Below, piece after piece: positions 1 through 11,832 of a stretch of 64,000 nucleotides of DNA. How positions within the stretch are numbered: the stretch's first letter is position 1; each line of letters begins with the position of its first letter. Below the pieces are notes generated by a model. The model ran no database searches and had not been told where the DNA came from. It saw nothing but the letters and a program-made list of their open reading frames with translations. Made by a program: the position numbers and the translations under genes. Source of the DNA: JANQQN01 sp964519665. Its GTDB lineage: Bacteria > Myxococcota > Kuafuiibacteriia > Kuafuiibacteriales > Kuafuiibacteriaceae. The stretch lies in assembly GCA_964519665.1 (NCBI GenBank), contig CAZFIV010000023.1, positions 15,898 to 79,897 on the forward strand. Direction: 5' to 3'.

Positions 1-1
1 G

Positions 2-283
2 CCGCGAGCGGTGCACCTGAGAGTCGCCGAGATCGAGTGCGCTCAATTCGTCTCGGTAGAAGTTCTCCAAGGCGATGCACTACTGCGTCGCCTCCAGGTA
101 AGCCCAGCGTCGACCGGGCTCAGCCTGTCGTACGACACGACCCTTCATGCGGGCGAGTACGACATCGTCGTCGAGGTGGTCTGCGCGACCGGTGGGGTCG
201 AGAGGGGGCGCCGGCGGTCGATCGTGATCACGGATGAGGCGACGTATTATCTTAGGCCGCCGGCGACCTGCGAATGTCGCTAA
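2..283 (+). CDS. C-terminal part of an unrecognised protein, or a small protein starting at GTG 11
   Basis: The reading frame is open to the left edge of the window, so this may be the tail of a longer gene; a GTG at 11 would give a stand-alone 90-residue protein. The product is rich in beta-strand-like alternation (GEYDIVVEVVCATGG) and ends with two cysteines (TCECR), compatible with a small secreted or lipoprotein beta-sandwich. It is followed after 48 bases by a TPR lipoprotein on the same strand. I do not recognise the family. Confidence 0.45.
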   Translation, partial: PRAVHLRVAEIECAQFVSVEVLQGDALLRRLQVSPASTGLSLSYDTTLHAGEYDIVVEVVCATGGVERGRRRSIVITDEATYYLRPPATCECR

Positions 284-331
284 TCGCAGTCGGCGCGGGA
301 ACAGTCGGCAGAGCGGCCGCATTGACGATCC

Positions 332-1465
332 GTGAAGCGAGCGTGGCTGGCTCTCGGAGCGTGTTTTTCTGCGACCTGCGCGGCGTCACCGTCGATGACC
401 TCGGCGGAGAATGTCGCACCGGGCTCGACCGTTTCGGCCTCGGCGGGCGGGCCCCTTCGCCCCGACGAGATCCTGGGAATCCTGGAGCACAGCGCGACCC
501 GGTACGACCTCGAGTCGGAGGCGGCCGTTCAGGCGACCGACCTTACGTCGGTGGTGGAGGAGGACGGGCTCCCGATTCGATCGGTCGATCCCTTCTTCGA
601 AGTGGTTCGGGATCCAGCCGGACAGCGAAGATTGAAGTCGTCTCCACCCCCGGAGGCCGTGGCGGACTTGTTCCGAAAGGCCGACTTGGCCTTCGCCGCG
701 AAGGACTTCGCAACGGCTCGAGGGTTGTACGCACGAGCTGTCGAGGTGGCACCCGACTACTTCAAGGGGCACATCTATTTGGGCAATGCTCACCTTTTTC
801 TCGGCGACTATCGCGCGGCCGAGCAATCTTTCTTGCGGGGCCTCGAGCTCAATCCTCTTGACTATCAGGCGTATCTGTTTCTCGGGCAGACCTACGTCGA
901 TATGGGGCAGCCAGCGATGGCGAAACGGTCGTTCGTGCGGGCTTACATGTTGAATCGGGCCAATCCGGCTGTTCACCGGGCGCTGTCTCGGTCGCTGGCC
1001 CGCTTGAACCAGCGGATTCGTCGTGAACGTCTGTCCCCGCGGTTTCGGATCGCGCGGAGCGACGAGGGGCGAGTTCGGCTGCAGTTCGACCGGGACCGGG
1101 GGATGCGATGGCTCGCCTTGGCGACCTGCCTCGCCTGTTGGTCATACGAAGAAACGTGCAGCCGGCGCGGACCTGAGTCCGAAGATCCACTGCGCTTGTC
1201 GATGTACCGCGAGTGTCTCATCAACCAGGCCGCATCGGTCGCTCTACGCAAAGATCGGCACCTGGAGGTCGGTACGGACGAGCGCGTCCTGCTTTCGGCG
1301 ATCGAGGATGGATTCCTCGACGCGATCGTCATTTGGGAAGTGGTCGCTCAGCGCCTTCCGGCCGTCGTCCTGCTCCTGCCGGACCGAACGCGGGCATCGA
1401 TTCTCGAATACATCGAGCGCTACGTCATCGTTTCTTCCTACCTGGCGTCGAATGAGGAATTCTGA
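332..1465 (+). CDS. TPR-repeat lipoprotein
   Basis: A 377-residue protein starting at GTG. The N-terminus MKRAWLALGAC has a short basic region and a lipobox-like LGAC, so it is probably lipidated and exported, although the hydrophobic stretch is short. Residues about 110-215 hold two to three tetratricopeptide repeats (ADLAFAAKDFATARGLYARA, then AHLFLGDYRAAEQSFLRGLE and QTYVDMGQPAMAKRSFVRAY), a fold that binds protein partners. The C-terminal 150 residues contain several cysteines and no recognisable domain. Its role is unknown; a scaffold in an envelope complex is an inference from the TPRs. Confidence 0.75.
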   Translation: MKRAWLALGACFSATCAASPSMTSAENVAPGSTVSASAGGPLRPDEILGILEHSATRYDLESEAAVQATDLTSVVEEDGLPIRSVDPFFEVVRDPAGQRRLKSSPPPEAVADLFRKADLAFAAKDFATARGLYARAVEVAPDYFKGHIYLGNAHLFLGDYRAAEQSFLRGLELNPLDYQAYLFLGQTYVDMGQPAMAKRSFVRAYMLNRANPAVHRALSRSLARLNQRIRRERLSPRFRIARSDEGRVRLQFDRDRGMRWLALATCLACWSYEETCSRRGPESEDPLRLSMYRECLINQAASVALRKDRHLEVGTDERVLLSAIEDGFLDAIVIWEVVAQRLPAVVLLLPDRTRASILEYIERYVIVSSYLASNEEF

Positions 1466-1548
1466 GGAATCATCGCATCTTCCGGCCCTTGTCGGGGATG
1501 GGAGAGGCTATCGTTGACAGGGTCGATCGGGCGCTGGATCGTCGATAC

Positions 1549-2730
1549 ATGAGCACCCAAGACGTTGTCATCCTCGCCGCCAAACGCACGCCCATCGGGT
1601 CGTTCCTCGGAAGCCTCAGCAGCGTTTCTGCCCCCGATCTCGGTGCTGTCGCTGCTCGCGCCGCTCTCGAGTCGGCGGGGGTCTCGCCCGACCAGGTCGA
1701 AGAGGTTTACGTCGGTTGTGTGTTGCCGGCGAATCTCGGACAGGCCCCCGCACGACAGGTCGCGCTCAAGGCCGGCTGTCCGAACGACGTTCCTGCGACC
1801 ACGGTCAACAAGGTCTGCGGTTCGGGGCTCAAAGCGGTCGCCATCGCGGCCCAGGGCATCGCGGCCGGAGACGTGCAGGTGGCCTTGGCCGGCGGTATGG
1901 AGTCGATGTCGAACGCCCCATATTATGTCGAGGGGGCTCGAAACGGCCTCAGGTTCGGTAACCAGACGCTGGTCGACGGCATGATTCGTGACGGCCTGTG
2001 GGATGTCTACAACGACTTCCACATGGGCAATGCGGCTGAGCTGTGCGCGAAAGAGATGAAGATCCCTCGAGGTGCGCAGGACGAGTTCTCGGCTGAAAGC
2101 TACCGCCGAGCGCTCGAGGCACAGGCCGCGGGCTTCTTCAAGGACGAGATCGTCGGGGTTCCGGTGCCGCAGCGAAAGGGCGACCCGCTGATCGTCGACT
2201 CCGACGAAGAACCCGGTCGGGGCAAGCCTGAGAAGTTCCCGACGCTGAAGCCCTCCTTCCAACGGGAAGGAACGGTCACCGCCGCCAACGCGTCGTCGCT
2301 GAACGACGGAGCCTCGATGCTGGTGCTGGCATCGCGCGCTTACGCGGAGGCCAACAATCTCACCCCGATCGCGACGATCACCGGACACGGCAGCGCGGCT
2401 CAGGCGCCCGAGTGGTTTACGACCGCGCCGGCCAAGGCCATCGGCAAGGTGCTCGACAAGATGGGTCTCCGGGTAGACGAGATCGACCTGTGGGAAGTCA
2501 ACGAAGCTTTCGCGGTCGTCTCGATCGCCAATGAGCAGCTGCTCAAGCTCGACCGCTCCAAGGTCAACGTACACGGCGGGGCGGTCGCCCTGGGGCACCC
2601 GATCGGCGCGTCGGGGGCGCGCATTCTGACGACCCTGCTGCATGCGATGATCCGCCGCGAGGCGAAGCGCGGGCTCGCCTCGCTGTGCATCGGGGGCGGT
2701 GAAGGCATCGCGCTCGTCGTGGAACGGTAA
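1549..2730 (+). CDS. Acetyl-CoA C-acyltransferase (thiolase)
   Basis: A 393-residue biosynthetic/degradative thiolase condensing two acetyl-CoA or cleaving 3-ketoacyl-CoA in the cytoplasm. The nucleophilic cysteine is at about residue 90 (NKVCGSGLKAV). The other hallmarks are GGMESMSNAPY, NEAFA, GHPIGASGARI near residue 350 and the C-terminal LCIGGGEGIA cysteine block. The upstream GTG at 1489 would add 20 residues unlike any thiolase, so ATG 1549 is preferred, giving the usual family length. The gene stands alone before a repeat array; acetoacetyl-CoA versus longer-chain preference cannot be judged here. Confidence 0.93.
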   Translation: MSTQDVVILAAKRTPIGSFLGSLSSVSAPDLGAVAARAALESAGVSPDQVEEVYVGCVLPANLGQAPARQVALKAGCPNDVPATTVNKVCGSGLKAVAIAAQGIAAGDVQVALAGGMESMSNAPYYVEGARNGLRFGNQTLVDGMIRDGLWDVYNDFHMGNAAELCAKEMKIPRGAQDEFSAESYRRALEAQAAGFFKDEIVGVPVPQRKGDPLIVDSDEEPGRGKPEKFPTLKPSFQREGTVTAANASSLNDGASMLVLASRAYAEANNLTPIATITGHGSAAQAPEWFTTAPAKAIGKVLDKMGLRVDEIDLWEVNEAFAVVSIANEQLLKLDRSKVNVHGGAVALGHPIGASGARILTTLLHAMIRREAKRGLASLCIGGGEGIALVVER

Positions 2731-2744
2731 TACTTCGGGTTCGG

Positions 2745-2987
2745 GGCGGGATTGAATCGCGCCCCCGGACATCGGGTCCCGGGCGCGAGTGAATCGCGCC
2801 CCCGGTCATCGGGTCCCAGGCGCGAGTGAATCGCGCCCCCGGTCATCGGGTCCCGGGCGCGAGTGAATCGCGCCCCCCCGTCTTCGCTCGCTTCGCTCGC
2901 TGCGCGTTGTCACTTGCAGGACATCGGGTTCGGGGCGGGATTGAATCGCGCCCCCGGTCATCGGGTCCCGGGCGCGAGTGAATCGCG
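2745..2987. repeat. 37-bp hairpin tandem repeats and a dispersed repeat copy, left of a scaffold gap
   Basis: Near-identical copies recur with a 37-base period (ATCGGG at 2771, 2808 and 2845). Each unit contains a perfect inverted repeat GGGCGCGA / TCGCGCCC around a GTGAA loop. At about 2877-2928 the array is interrupted by a segment (GCTCGCTGCGCGTTG followed by CACTTGCA) that is the reverse complement of the repeat at 16.6-16.85 kb with one mismatch in the core. ORFs on either strand through this stretch are repeat artefacts. Confidence 0.9.
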
Positions 2988-3087
2988 NNNNNNNNNNNNN
3001 NNNNNNNNNNNNNNNNNNNNNNNNNNNNNNNNNNNNNNNNNNNNNNNNNNNNNNNNNNNNNNNNNNNNNNNNNNNNNNNNNNNNNNN
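2988..3087. other. Assembly gap of 100 N
   Basis: Exactly 100 undetermined bases with repeat sequence on both sides, typical of a scaffold join of unknown true length. Any reading frame crossing it is meaningless. Confidence 0.99.
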
Positions 3088-3180
3088 TGCGCGTTGTCAC
3101 TTGCAGGACATCGGGTTCGGGGCGGGATTGAATCGCGCCCCCCTGTCTTCGCTCGGTGCGCGGTGGCGCTTGCAATGACT
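3088..3180. repeat. Continuation of the repeat array right of the gap
   Basis: The sequence resumes inside the same repeat family (GCGTTGTCACTTGCAGGACA and the GGGGCGGGATTGAATCGCGC hairpin half), followed by a more diverged copy of the dispersed element ending CGCTTGCAATGACT. The array therefore runs to within about 25 bases of the next start codon and may contribute its 5' untranslated region. Confidence 0.85.
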
Positions 3181-3204
3181 GGAAGGCCGGGACAGACAGT
3201 GGGC

Positions 3205-4931
3205 ATGACGAGTGTCGGAGACCGGATGGCGTCCGCCGCGATCGGCGGCTATCTGCTCTTCGGAGCGTTGGTCGGGTGCGGGACCTCCGCGCGCACTCAG
3301 GGCGCCCTCGACGTTGGCCCGACGGGTGGGAATCCGGCCGAGTCGACGCCGTCCGATGCCTTCGGGACGCCGAAGGCGGTGTTCGAGCCTGGCGACCTCG
3401 TCGGTTACGTGGTGCGCGACGGCGATGGTCGGGTCGTGGGGCGTCTGCACTCGAAGTATGTCGAAGATGACGACCAGCGGACGGTTGTCAGTCGGGCTGC
3501 TTACGGACGTCCGGCCGTCGATCTGGCTCGTCTCGCGACCGATCGAACCGTCGAGCGGGCGACCACCCTGTCGAGCGACGGAACCATCCGGCAGCTCAAG
3601 GTCCTGTCATCCGTCGACGGCCTCCACACGTATCTCTACGAAGACAGCAAAATCAAACACGCTGGACCGCGACAGACGCGGCAGGTTCCTAACGCGGACC
3701 CGACGGCGGTGCCCGTATTTCCTGACGATCCCGCCCTGCTCGCCCTGATGATCGAGAGCTGGGCGCTCGAACCCGGCGACAGCGCGCGACATTCGGTCCG
3801 AGCCGGCGAGCCGGTCGCCGTCAAGACGTGGGTGGTGCAAGCATTCGCCGACGCCGACCGGGCCAAGGTCGTGCACTTCCCGTGGGGCGAAGCTACCCTG
3901 GACCCCCGCGGTCGCATCGACCAGCTGCGGACCAAAGACGGGTGGGTCTACGAGCGGCTCGACGCGCCCGGGACCCCTCCACGGCTGGTGAAGCCACCTG
4001 AGCCGCTTCAGTACGAGCGTCCGCCGACCGCGCGCTGGGTCGACCGTGCCGTCCGGGTGGACGTGTCGGAAGGGACGCTGGCCGGCGTCCTGTCCGCGCC
4101 GCCTCGCGGAGGCCCGGGGGTCGTCCTGTTCAGCGATCTCGGGCCCCAAGACCGTTTCGGCTTTGGGCGAGGCATCGATCACGCGACCTGGGCGGTACAC
4201 GATCGGCTCGCCGAAGAAGGATTCGCAGTCCTGAGACTCGATGATCGGGGCGTGGGCGCTTCGGAGTCGGGCGTGGCGAGGCTAGCCGTCGGTGATCGCC
4301 TCGCGGTCGAGGACGCGGGGGCCGTAGTCTCGTTCATGCGCCGCCAACCCGAGGTGTTCTCAGACGCGATCTTCGTCATCGGTCACGGCTTCGGGGCCTA
4401 CGAAGCGGTGGCCGTCGCGGCGCAGGAAGACCTGCGAGGCGTTGTCCTGCTCGCCCCGCCGGCTCGAGCGCCGGCGCAGGTGCTCGCCGAGCGTTGGGTG
4501 ACCGAAGAAGGAGGCGACGTCGCCGCTCGACGGGCGACCCTCGAGGCGGCTTTTCGCCGGTGGCGAGAGCACCCAGAGCCGGATTTGGCGCCATCGGGGT
4601 GGCCGGTCGTCCTGGGCGAGGCGGTCGCTCGGAACGCCTCGCGAGCGCCGCTCGTCAAACTGGTGACGACGTTCGATGAGCCGGTCGCAGTCGTGCAGGG
4701 CATGAACGACTTCGAGGTATCCTGGCGGTCCGATGCGCAGGCGCTGGTCCGTGCGATCAACGGCCGCCGAGGAAAGCGCGCCCAACTGTTCATCTACGAG
4801 TACGTCGATCACCTGTTGAAGACCGCCAACCGGCCTTCGAGCCCCGAGCGCTATGAGGACCGGTACCGGAAGGTCGACCGCAAGGTCCTCGATGATCTGG
4901 TGCGCTGGCTCAAAGCCCACGTGGACCCGGC
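3205..4931 (+). CDS. Alpha/beta-hydrolase-fold lipoprotein lacking the nucleophile serine (3' end runs into gap)
   Basis: The start is ATG 3205, giving a signal peptide ending YLLFGALVGCG with lipobox LVGC; frames extending further left are repeat and gap. Residues about 35-290 have no clear domain. Residues about 300-570 form an alpha/beta hydrolase: RLDDRGVGASES, the elbow VIGHGFGA, an acid in VVQGMNDFEV and the histidine in YVDHLLK. The elbow reads G-H-G-F-G, so glycine replaces the usual serine and normal esterase chemistry is unlikely. The last coding bases (GTGGACCCGGC) are already the start of the 25-bp repeat; continuing that unit gives VDPAEPS and a stop, so the gene probably ends a few codons inside the gap. 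Confidence 0.8.
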
Positions 4932-5031
4932 NNNNNNNNNNNNNNNNNNNNNNNNNNNNNNNNNNNNNNNNNNNNNNNNNNNNNNNNNNNNNNNNNNNNN
5001 NNNNNNNNNNNNNNNNNNNNNNNNNNNNNNN
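4932..5031. other. Assembly gap of 100 N
   Basis: Exactly 100 N bounded on both sides by the same 25-bp tandem repeat, so the real repeat number and length are unknown. Confidence 0.99.
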
Positions 5032-5135
5032 AGAGCCGTCCTGACGTGGACCCGGCAGAGCCGTCCTGACGTGGACCCGGCAGAGCCGTCCTGACGTGGA
5101 CCCGGCAGAGCGGTCCTGACGTGGACCGGGCAGAG
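5032..5135. repeat. 25-bp tandem repeat array
   Basis: About four units of a 25-base repeat (CAGAGCCGTCC followed by TGACGTGGACCCGG) remain right of the gap, the last one degenerate. A partial unit lies left of the gap inside the hydrolase gene. The array lies between the 3' ends of two convergent genes (the hydrolase and hutU). Confidence 0.9.
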
Positions 5136-5153
5136 TACGCGCCCTCGAGACCT

Positions 5154-6821
<1,668 letters not shown>

Positions 6822-6829
6822 AGCGAGTA

Positions 6830-6852
6830 CCCTGACCAGGGCTTTGTCAGGG
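6830..6852. promoter_or_regulatory. Inverted repeat upstream of hutU
   Basis: CCCTGAC, nine bases, GTCAGGG: a perfect 7-bp inverted repeat beginning nine bases upstream of the hutU ATG. It overlaps where the ribosome-binding site or operator should be, so it could be a repressor site or a leader hairpin. It does not look like the HutC operator known from Pseudomonas. Function is inferred. Confidence 0.35.
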
Positions 6853-6949
6853 GTCAAGCCGCCTTCGCTACGGTCAGCTCGAGGGCTGCTCCCGATGACC
6901 GTCCGGTTGACGGGCCGGTCCAACGGTCGCAGCGTCGGTCAACGTGCTG

Positions 6950-8119
6950 ATGTCAGCGCTCGAACGGGTGCTCGGGGCCCACGGTGTGACTCGGGCGGGC
7001 ACTGACGTGGTCCTGGTTGCTTGCTCGGGGGGCCTCGACAGCGTCTGTGTGGCCCATGCAGCGGTGAGTCTTCTCGGCGGGCGGCGGGTCGTGCTCGGGC
7101 ACGTCGATCATCGGGTTCGGATCGGTTCGGCGGAAGACGCGGATGCGGTACGGAGCATCGGAAAGCGGCTCGGGGTCGAGGTCTTCGTCGAACGATTGCC
7201 GCCGGGCGCCGACGATGAGGCTCGCCTTCGCCGGGAACGATACGAAGCCCTTGAACGCCAGCGGCTCGGGGCGGGCGCTCGGTGGATCATCACCGCCCAC
7301 ACTCGCGACGACCAGGCGGAGACCGTGCTTATGGGCTTGCTCACGAGCGCGCGTCCCGAGGGCCTGCGCGGCATTCCCGAGATGAACGGGGTGGTCCTTC
7401 GGCCGATTCTGTCCGTCCCTCGGTCTGTCCTGGCGGTCTACGCCGAGAAGCACCGATTGCAGGCTCGGGATGACCCTTCGAATCGCGAGCCGCGGTACTT
7501 GCGCAATCGGGTCCGCAAAGAACTCCTGCCGCTTCTCGAGCGGCGCTATCGGCCTCAGCTTCGTCGGCGCCTGGCATCCCTGGCCGCCCGGATGTCCGAA
7601 TGGCTCTCGGAGGGGTCCGCCCGGCGCGACGTCGCCGGGCCCGAGAAGGATGGAAGTTCGCGAAGTTGGCCGGAGACGAGGTCGGAGGTCAGGGTCCACC
7701 CGCTCTCGCCCTGGCTGGATGGCTGTATGTGGCTGAAAATGGAGCGCCGGCCCTGGACGGGCGGAGAACCGCCCGCCGGGGTCGATTCGGCGGCCTTCGA
7801 CGCCGCCCTGGTCGGAGAACCGAGGATTCGCTTGATTCGACCGGGAGACAAGATCCAGCCGTTCGGGATGCGCGGACGCCGCAAGCTCCGAGATCTTTTG
7901 CGCGAAGCCCGTGTTCCCGAGAACGACCGGCGGGTCATTCCGGTGGTGGTCGACCCCGCCGACGAGGTGCTTTGGGTGCCTCGAATTCAGCGTTCAGCGG
8001 CCGCTCCGGTTTCGGGAACGACCCGTGAGGTTTGGTGGTTCTCGATTGGACTGGATCTCGAGTTGCCGGCGCAAGAAAGCCAGGCCACTCTATACGTTGC
8101 CGGCAACGGCAAGACCTAA
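6950..8119 (+). CDS. tilS: tRNA(Ile)-lysidine synthase
   Basis: Adds lysine to the wobble cytidine of the CAU-anticodon isoleucine tRNA, using ATP, in the cytoplasm. The N-terminal PP-loop SGGLDS lies near residues 26-31, followed by GHVDHRVR, TAHTRDDQAETVLM and DDPSNREPRYLRNRVR, all standard TilS blocks. The C-terminal domain ends with LIRPGDKIQPFGMRGRRKLR. About 389 residues. The start could also be GTG 6944, two codons earlier; neither has a clear ribosome-binding site. It is followed by ftsH on the same strand, a common pairing. Confidence 0.93.
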   Translation: MSALERVLGAHGVTRAGTDVVLVACSGGLDSVCVAHAAVSLLGGRRVVLGHVDHRVRIGSAEDADAVRSIGKRLGVEVFVERLPPGADDEARLRRERYEALERQRLGAGARWIITAHTRDDQAETVLMGLLTSARPEGLRGIPEMNGVVLRPILSVPRSVLAVYAEKHRLQARDDPSNREPRYLRNRVRKELLPLLERRYRPQLRRRLASLAARMSEWLSEGSARRDVAGPEKDGSSRSWPETRSEVRVHPLSPWLDGCMWLKMERRPWTGGEPPAGVDSAAFDAALVGEPRIRLIRPGDKIQPFGMRGRRKLRDLLREARVPENDRRVIPVVVDPADEVLWVPRIQRSAAAPVSGTTREVWWFSIGLDLELPAQESQATLYVAGNGKT

Positions 8120-8195
8120 GGTTCGACGCACCGCCACGGCGTGCACAGGTTGCTTGTGCTGCGGTCGGCGCGCGGATACGAAGGCAGGAAGACGC

Positions 8196-10157
<1,962 letters not shown>

Positions 10158-10235
10158 ACGGGCTGGCGCCGTCGGTGGACGAGGACTGCCGCTGAGGCCT
10201 GTGGTCGGCACGGGCCTCACGGGCCTAGGTCGGAC

Positions 10236-11171
10236 TCATTCGGACGCTTCGTCTTCCGACGGGACACCGCCTTCTTCGATGAGTTGAATGCGCGCCGTCC
10301 AGGTTTGGAGCGCGTCCCAGAGCTCTACATTGAATGGGTCGTAGCGCAGCGCCGCTTTTGCCTCTTCGGAGGCCTCTCGGTACTTCATGATGCCTTCATA
10401 GCGGAGCGCGAGACTCGCGTGCTTTTCGGCCTGAGAAAGGGCGGTCGGATGGTACCGGTGCCAGGTCTTCCGAAGCCGGGTTCGTTCCGGCTCGTCGAGG
10501 CTCGAGAGCCGCTCCTGCGGATAGAGGTGGCCGTGCCGAAAGTCGTAGTCGAGCCGACGCTCGGGATCACCCAACACCACGGCTATCCGCCGGACCAGAC
10601 CGCGAGTGAGGGTCACCCTCGATGCTTGAGCAGTCGTCAGTCCCTCGGTCGCCTGGAGGAGGGCGCAAAGCTCGGCGACCCTCGCCTCGATGTCGCGTTG
10701 AGACACCCACCCGTCCACTCCGAGTGCGGCATAGAGGTCTCCCTGTTCGAACCCCTGCAAGACTTGTTTCGTTATCGCTTGAACGTCAGCGGCCGGCGAC
10801 GTCGAAGGTTTCGAGTCGGTTGCTCGCTGGAGTTCCGCGGCGAGACCTTCGACATACGACTCGATGGCGTTGCGGCAATCGGGGTCGAGATCGATGAACT
10901 GAAGCCCCACGCCGGCCGATGTGCCGAACCGTTCGGCGTCGTCTGGGCTCAGGATGTGGACAACCTCCGCGAACAGCTTGAGGGCACCATCGGGGGTTTC
11001 GAGTCGGACTTCGACCCGCTGTCGTAAGCCAGGCGGGTCGTCGGTGGCGACGAACAAGCCTCCCTTCGATATGTCGGTCATCCACACTTGGCGCAGAGCG
11101 TTGCGGTCGCCGGCCGCAAGCTCGACCCGGTCCCGAGTGACGAACCGCAAGTGCCGTCGCTTTGCCTGCAT
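10236..11171 (-). CDS. PilZ-domain protein with a J-like and TPR-like C-terminus
   Basis: Residues about 4-105 match a PilZ domain: the RRHLRF (RxxxR) and TDISKGGLF (DxSxGG) motifs that normally contact cyclic di-GMP are both present. After a linker, residues about 135-225 include VVLGDPERRLDYDFRHGHLY, resembling the end of a DnaJ J domain, followed by a helical part (HASLALRYEGIMKYREASEE then AKAALRYDPFNVELWDAL) resembling a TPR. Start is ATG 11171; ATG 11186 would add five residues. It is divergent from the cyclophilin gene. Role inferred: a soluble cyclic-di-GMP effector. The same window contains two degenerate HD-GYP-like proteins. Confidence 0.75.
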   Translation of the reverse strand: MQAKRRHLRFVTRDRVELAAGDRNALRQVWMTDISKGGLFVATDDPPGLRQRVEVRLETPDGALKLFAEVVHILSPDDAERFGTSAGVGLQFIDLDPDCRNAIESYVEGLAAELQRATDSKPSTSPAADVQAITKQVLQGFEQGDLYAALGVDGWVSQRDIEARVAELCALLQATEGLTTAQASRVTLTRGLVRRIAVVLGDPERRLDYDFRHGHLYPQERLSSLDEPERTRLRKTWHRYHPTALSQAEKHASLALRYEGIMKYREASEEAKAALRYDPFNVELWDALQTWTARIQLIEEGGVPSEDEASE

Positions 11172-11222
11172 GACGATCGCGATCATACCGTCGTCGGCCG
11201 TGGTGGTCGACGGCGCGAGGAC

Positions 11223-11228
11223 TATGCT
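11223..11228 (+). promoter_or_regulatory. Candidate -10 element of the cyclophilin gene
   Basis: TATGCT lies eleven bases before the ATG at 11240, which would place transcription start only a few bases before the start codon. No good -35 is visible. Offered as a weak promoter prediction consistent with near-leaderless transcripts elsewhere in the window. Confidence 0.3.
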
Positions 11229-11239
11229 AGACGGGCCCT

Positions 11240-11827
11240 ATGCGAACTATCCTTACTCTCACCCTCTGCACTGGATTGGTCGTCGCGTCGTCCGGTCTCG
11301 AAGCGGCTCCGAAGGCCAAGGAGAAGGCGAAGCCGAGAGTCGAGCTGGTCACCAACAAAGGCACCATCGTGCTCGAGCTCGACCGCAAGAGCGCCCCGAT
11401 GACGGTGAAAAACTTCCTCAAGTACGTGAATGCCAAACACTACGACGGGACGATTTTTCACCGTGTCATTTCGAACTTTATGATCCAGGGAGGGGGATTC
11501 ACCAAAGGTTTGAAGCGCAAGTCGACCGGCTCTCCAATCAAGAATGAAGCCGACAACCGACTCAAAAACCTGCGGGGCACCGTCGCCATGGCCCGAACCG
11601 GGGACCCCCATAGTGCGACTGCGCAATTCTTCATCAACGTGACCGACAACGCGTTTCTGAACCACCGATCCCCGGATCCTCGGGGATGGGGCTACGCGGT
11701 CTTCGGTCGGGTGGTATCCGGCATGGACGTCGTCGACGAAATCCGCAACGTCCGCACCGGCGCTCGGGGCGGCATGAGCGACGTTCCGATCGAAGACGTG
11801 GTGATCATCAAGGCGACCGAGATCTGA
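11240..11827 (+). CDS. Periplasmic peptidyl-prolyl cis-trans isomerase, cyclophilin type
   Basis: A 195-residue cyclophilin that isomerises proline peptide bonds during folding of exported proteins. Residues 1-22 (MRTILTLTLCTGLVVASSGL) form a signal peptide. The catalytic core shows FHRVISNFMIQGG with the active arginine, ATAQFFINV and GYAVFGRVVSGMDVVD. The position usually held by tryptophan in cyclosporin binding is not obvious, as in many bacterial forms. It is a single gene, divergent from the PilZ protein and convergent with the degenerate HD gene, whose stop lies five bases beyond its own. Confidence 0.93.
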   Translation: MRTILTLTLCTGLVVASSGLEAAPKAKEKAKPRVELVTNKGTIVLELDRKSAPMTVKNFLKYVNAKHYDGTIFHRVISNFMIQGGGFTKGLKRKSTGSPIKNEADNRLKNLRGTVAMARTGDPHSATAQFFINVTDNAFLNHRSPDPRGWGYAVFGRVVSGMDVVDEIRNVRTGARGGMSDVPIEDVVIIKATEI

Positions 11828-11832
11828 TCAGC

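Noticed and set aside
2745..3180. CRISPR array
   Set aside because: The units are directly tandem at 37 bp with no unique spacers, and no cas genes are present.
2863..3204. Long N-terminal extension of the hydrolase lipoprotein, and minus-strand ORFs such as 2400-2846
   Set aside because: These frames run through repeats and the N gap; their peptides merely translate the hairpin units.
5032..5135. Attachment site or CRISPR-like array
   Set aside because: Perfect 25-bp tandem units without spacers, and no integrase, tRNA or cas gene nearby.
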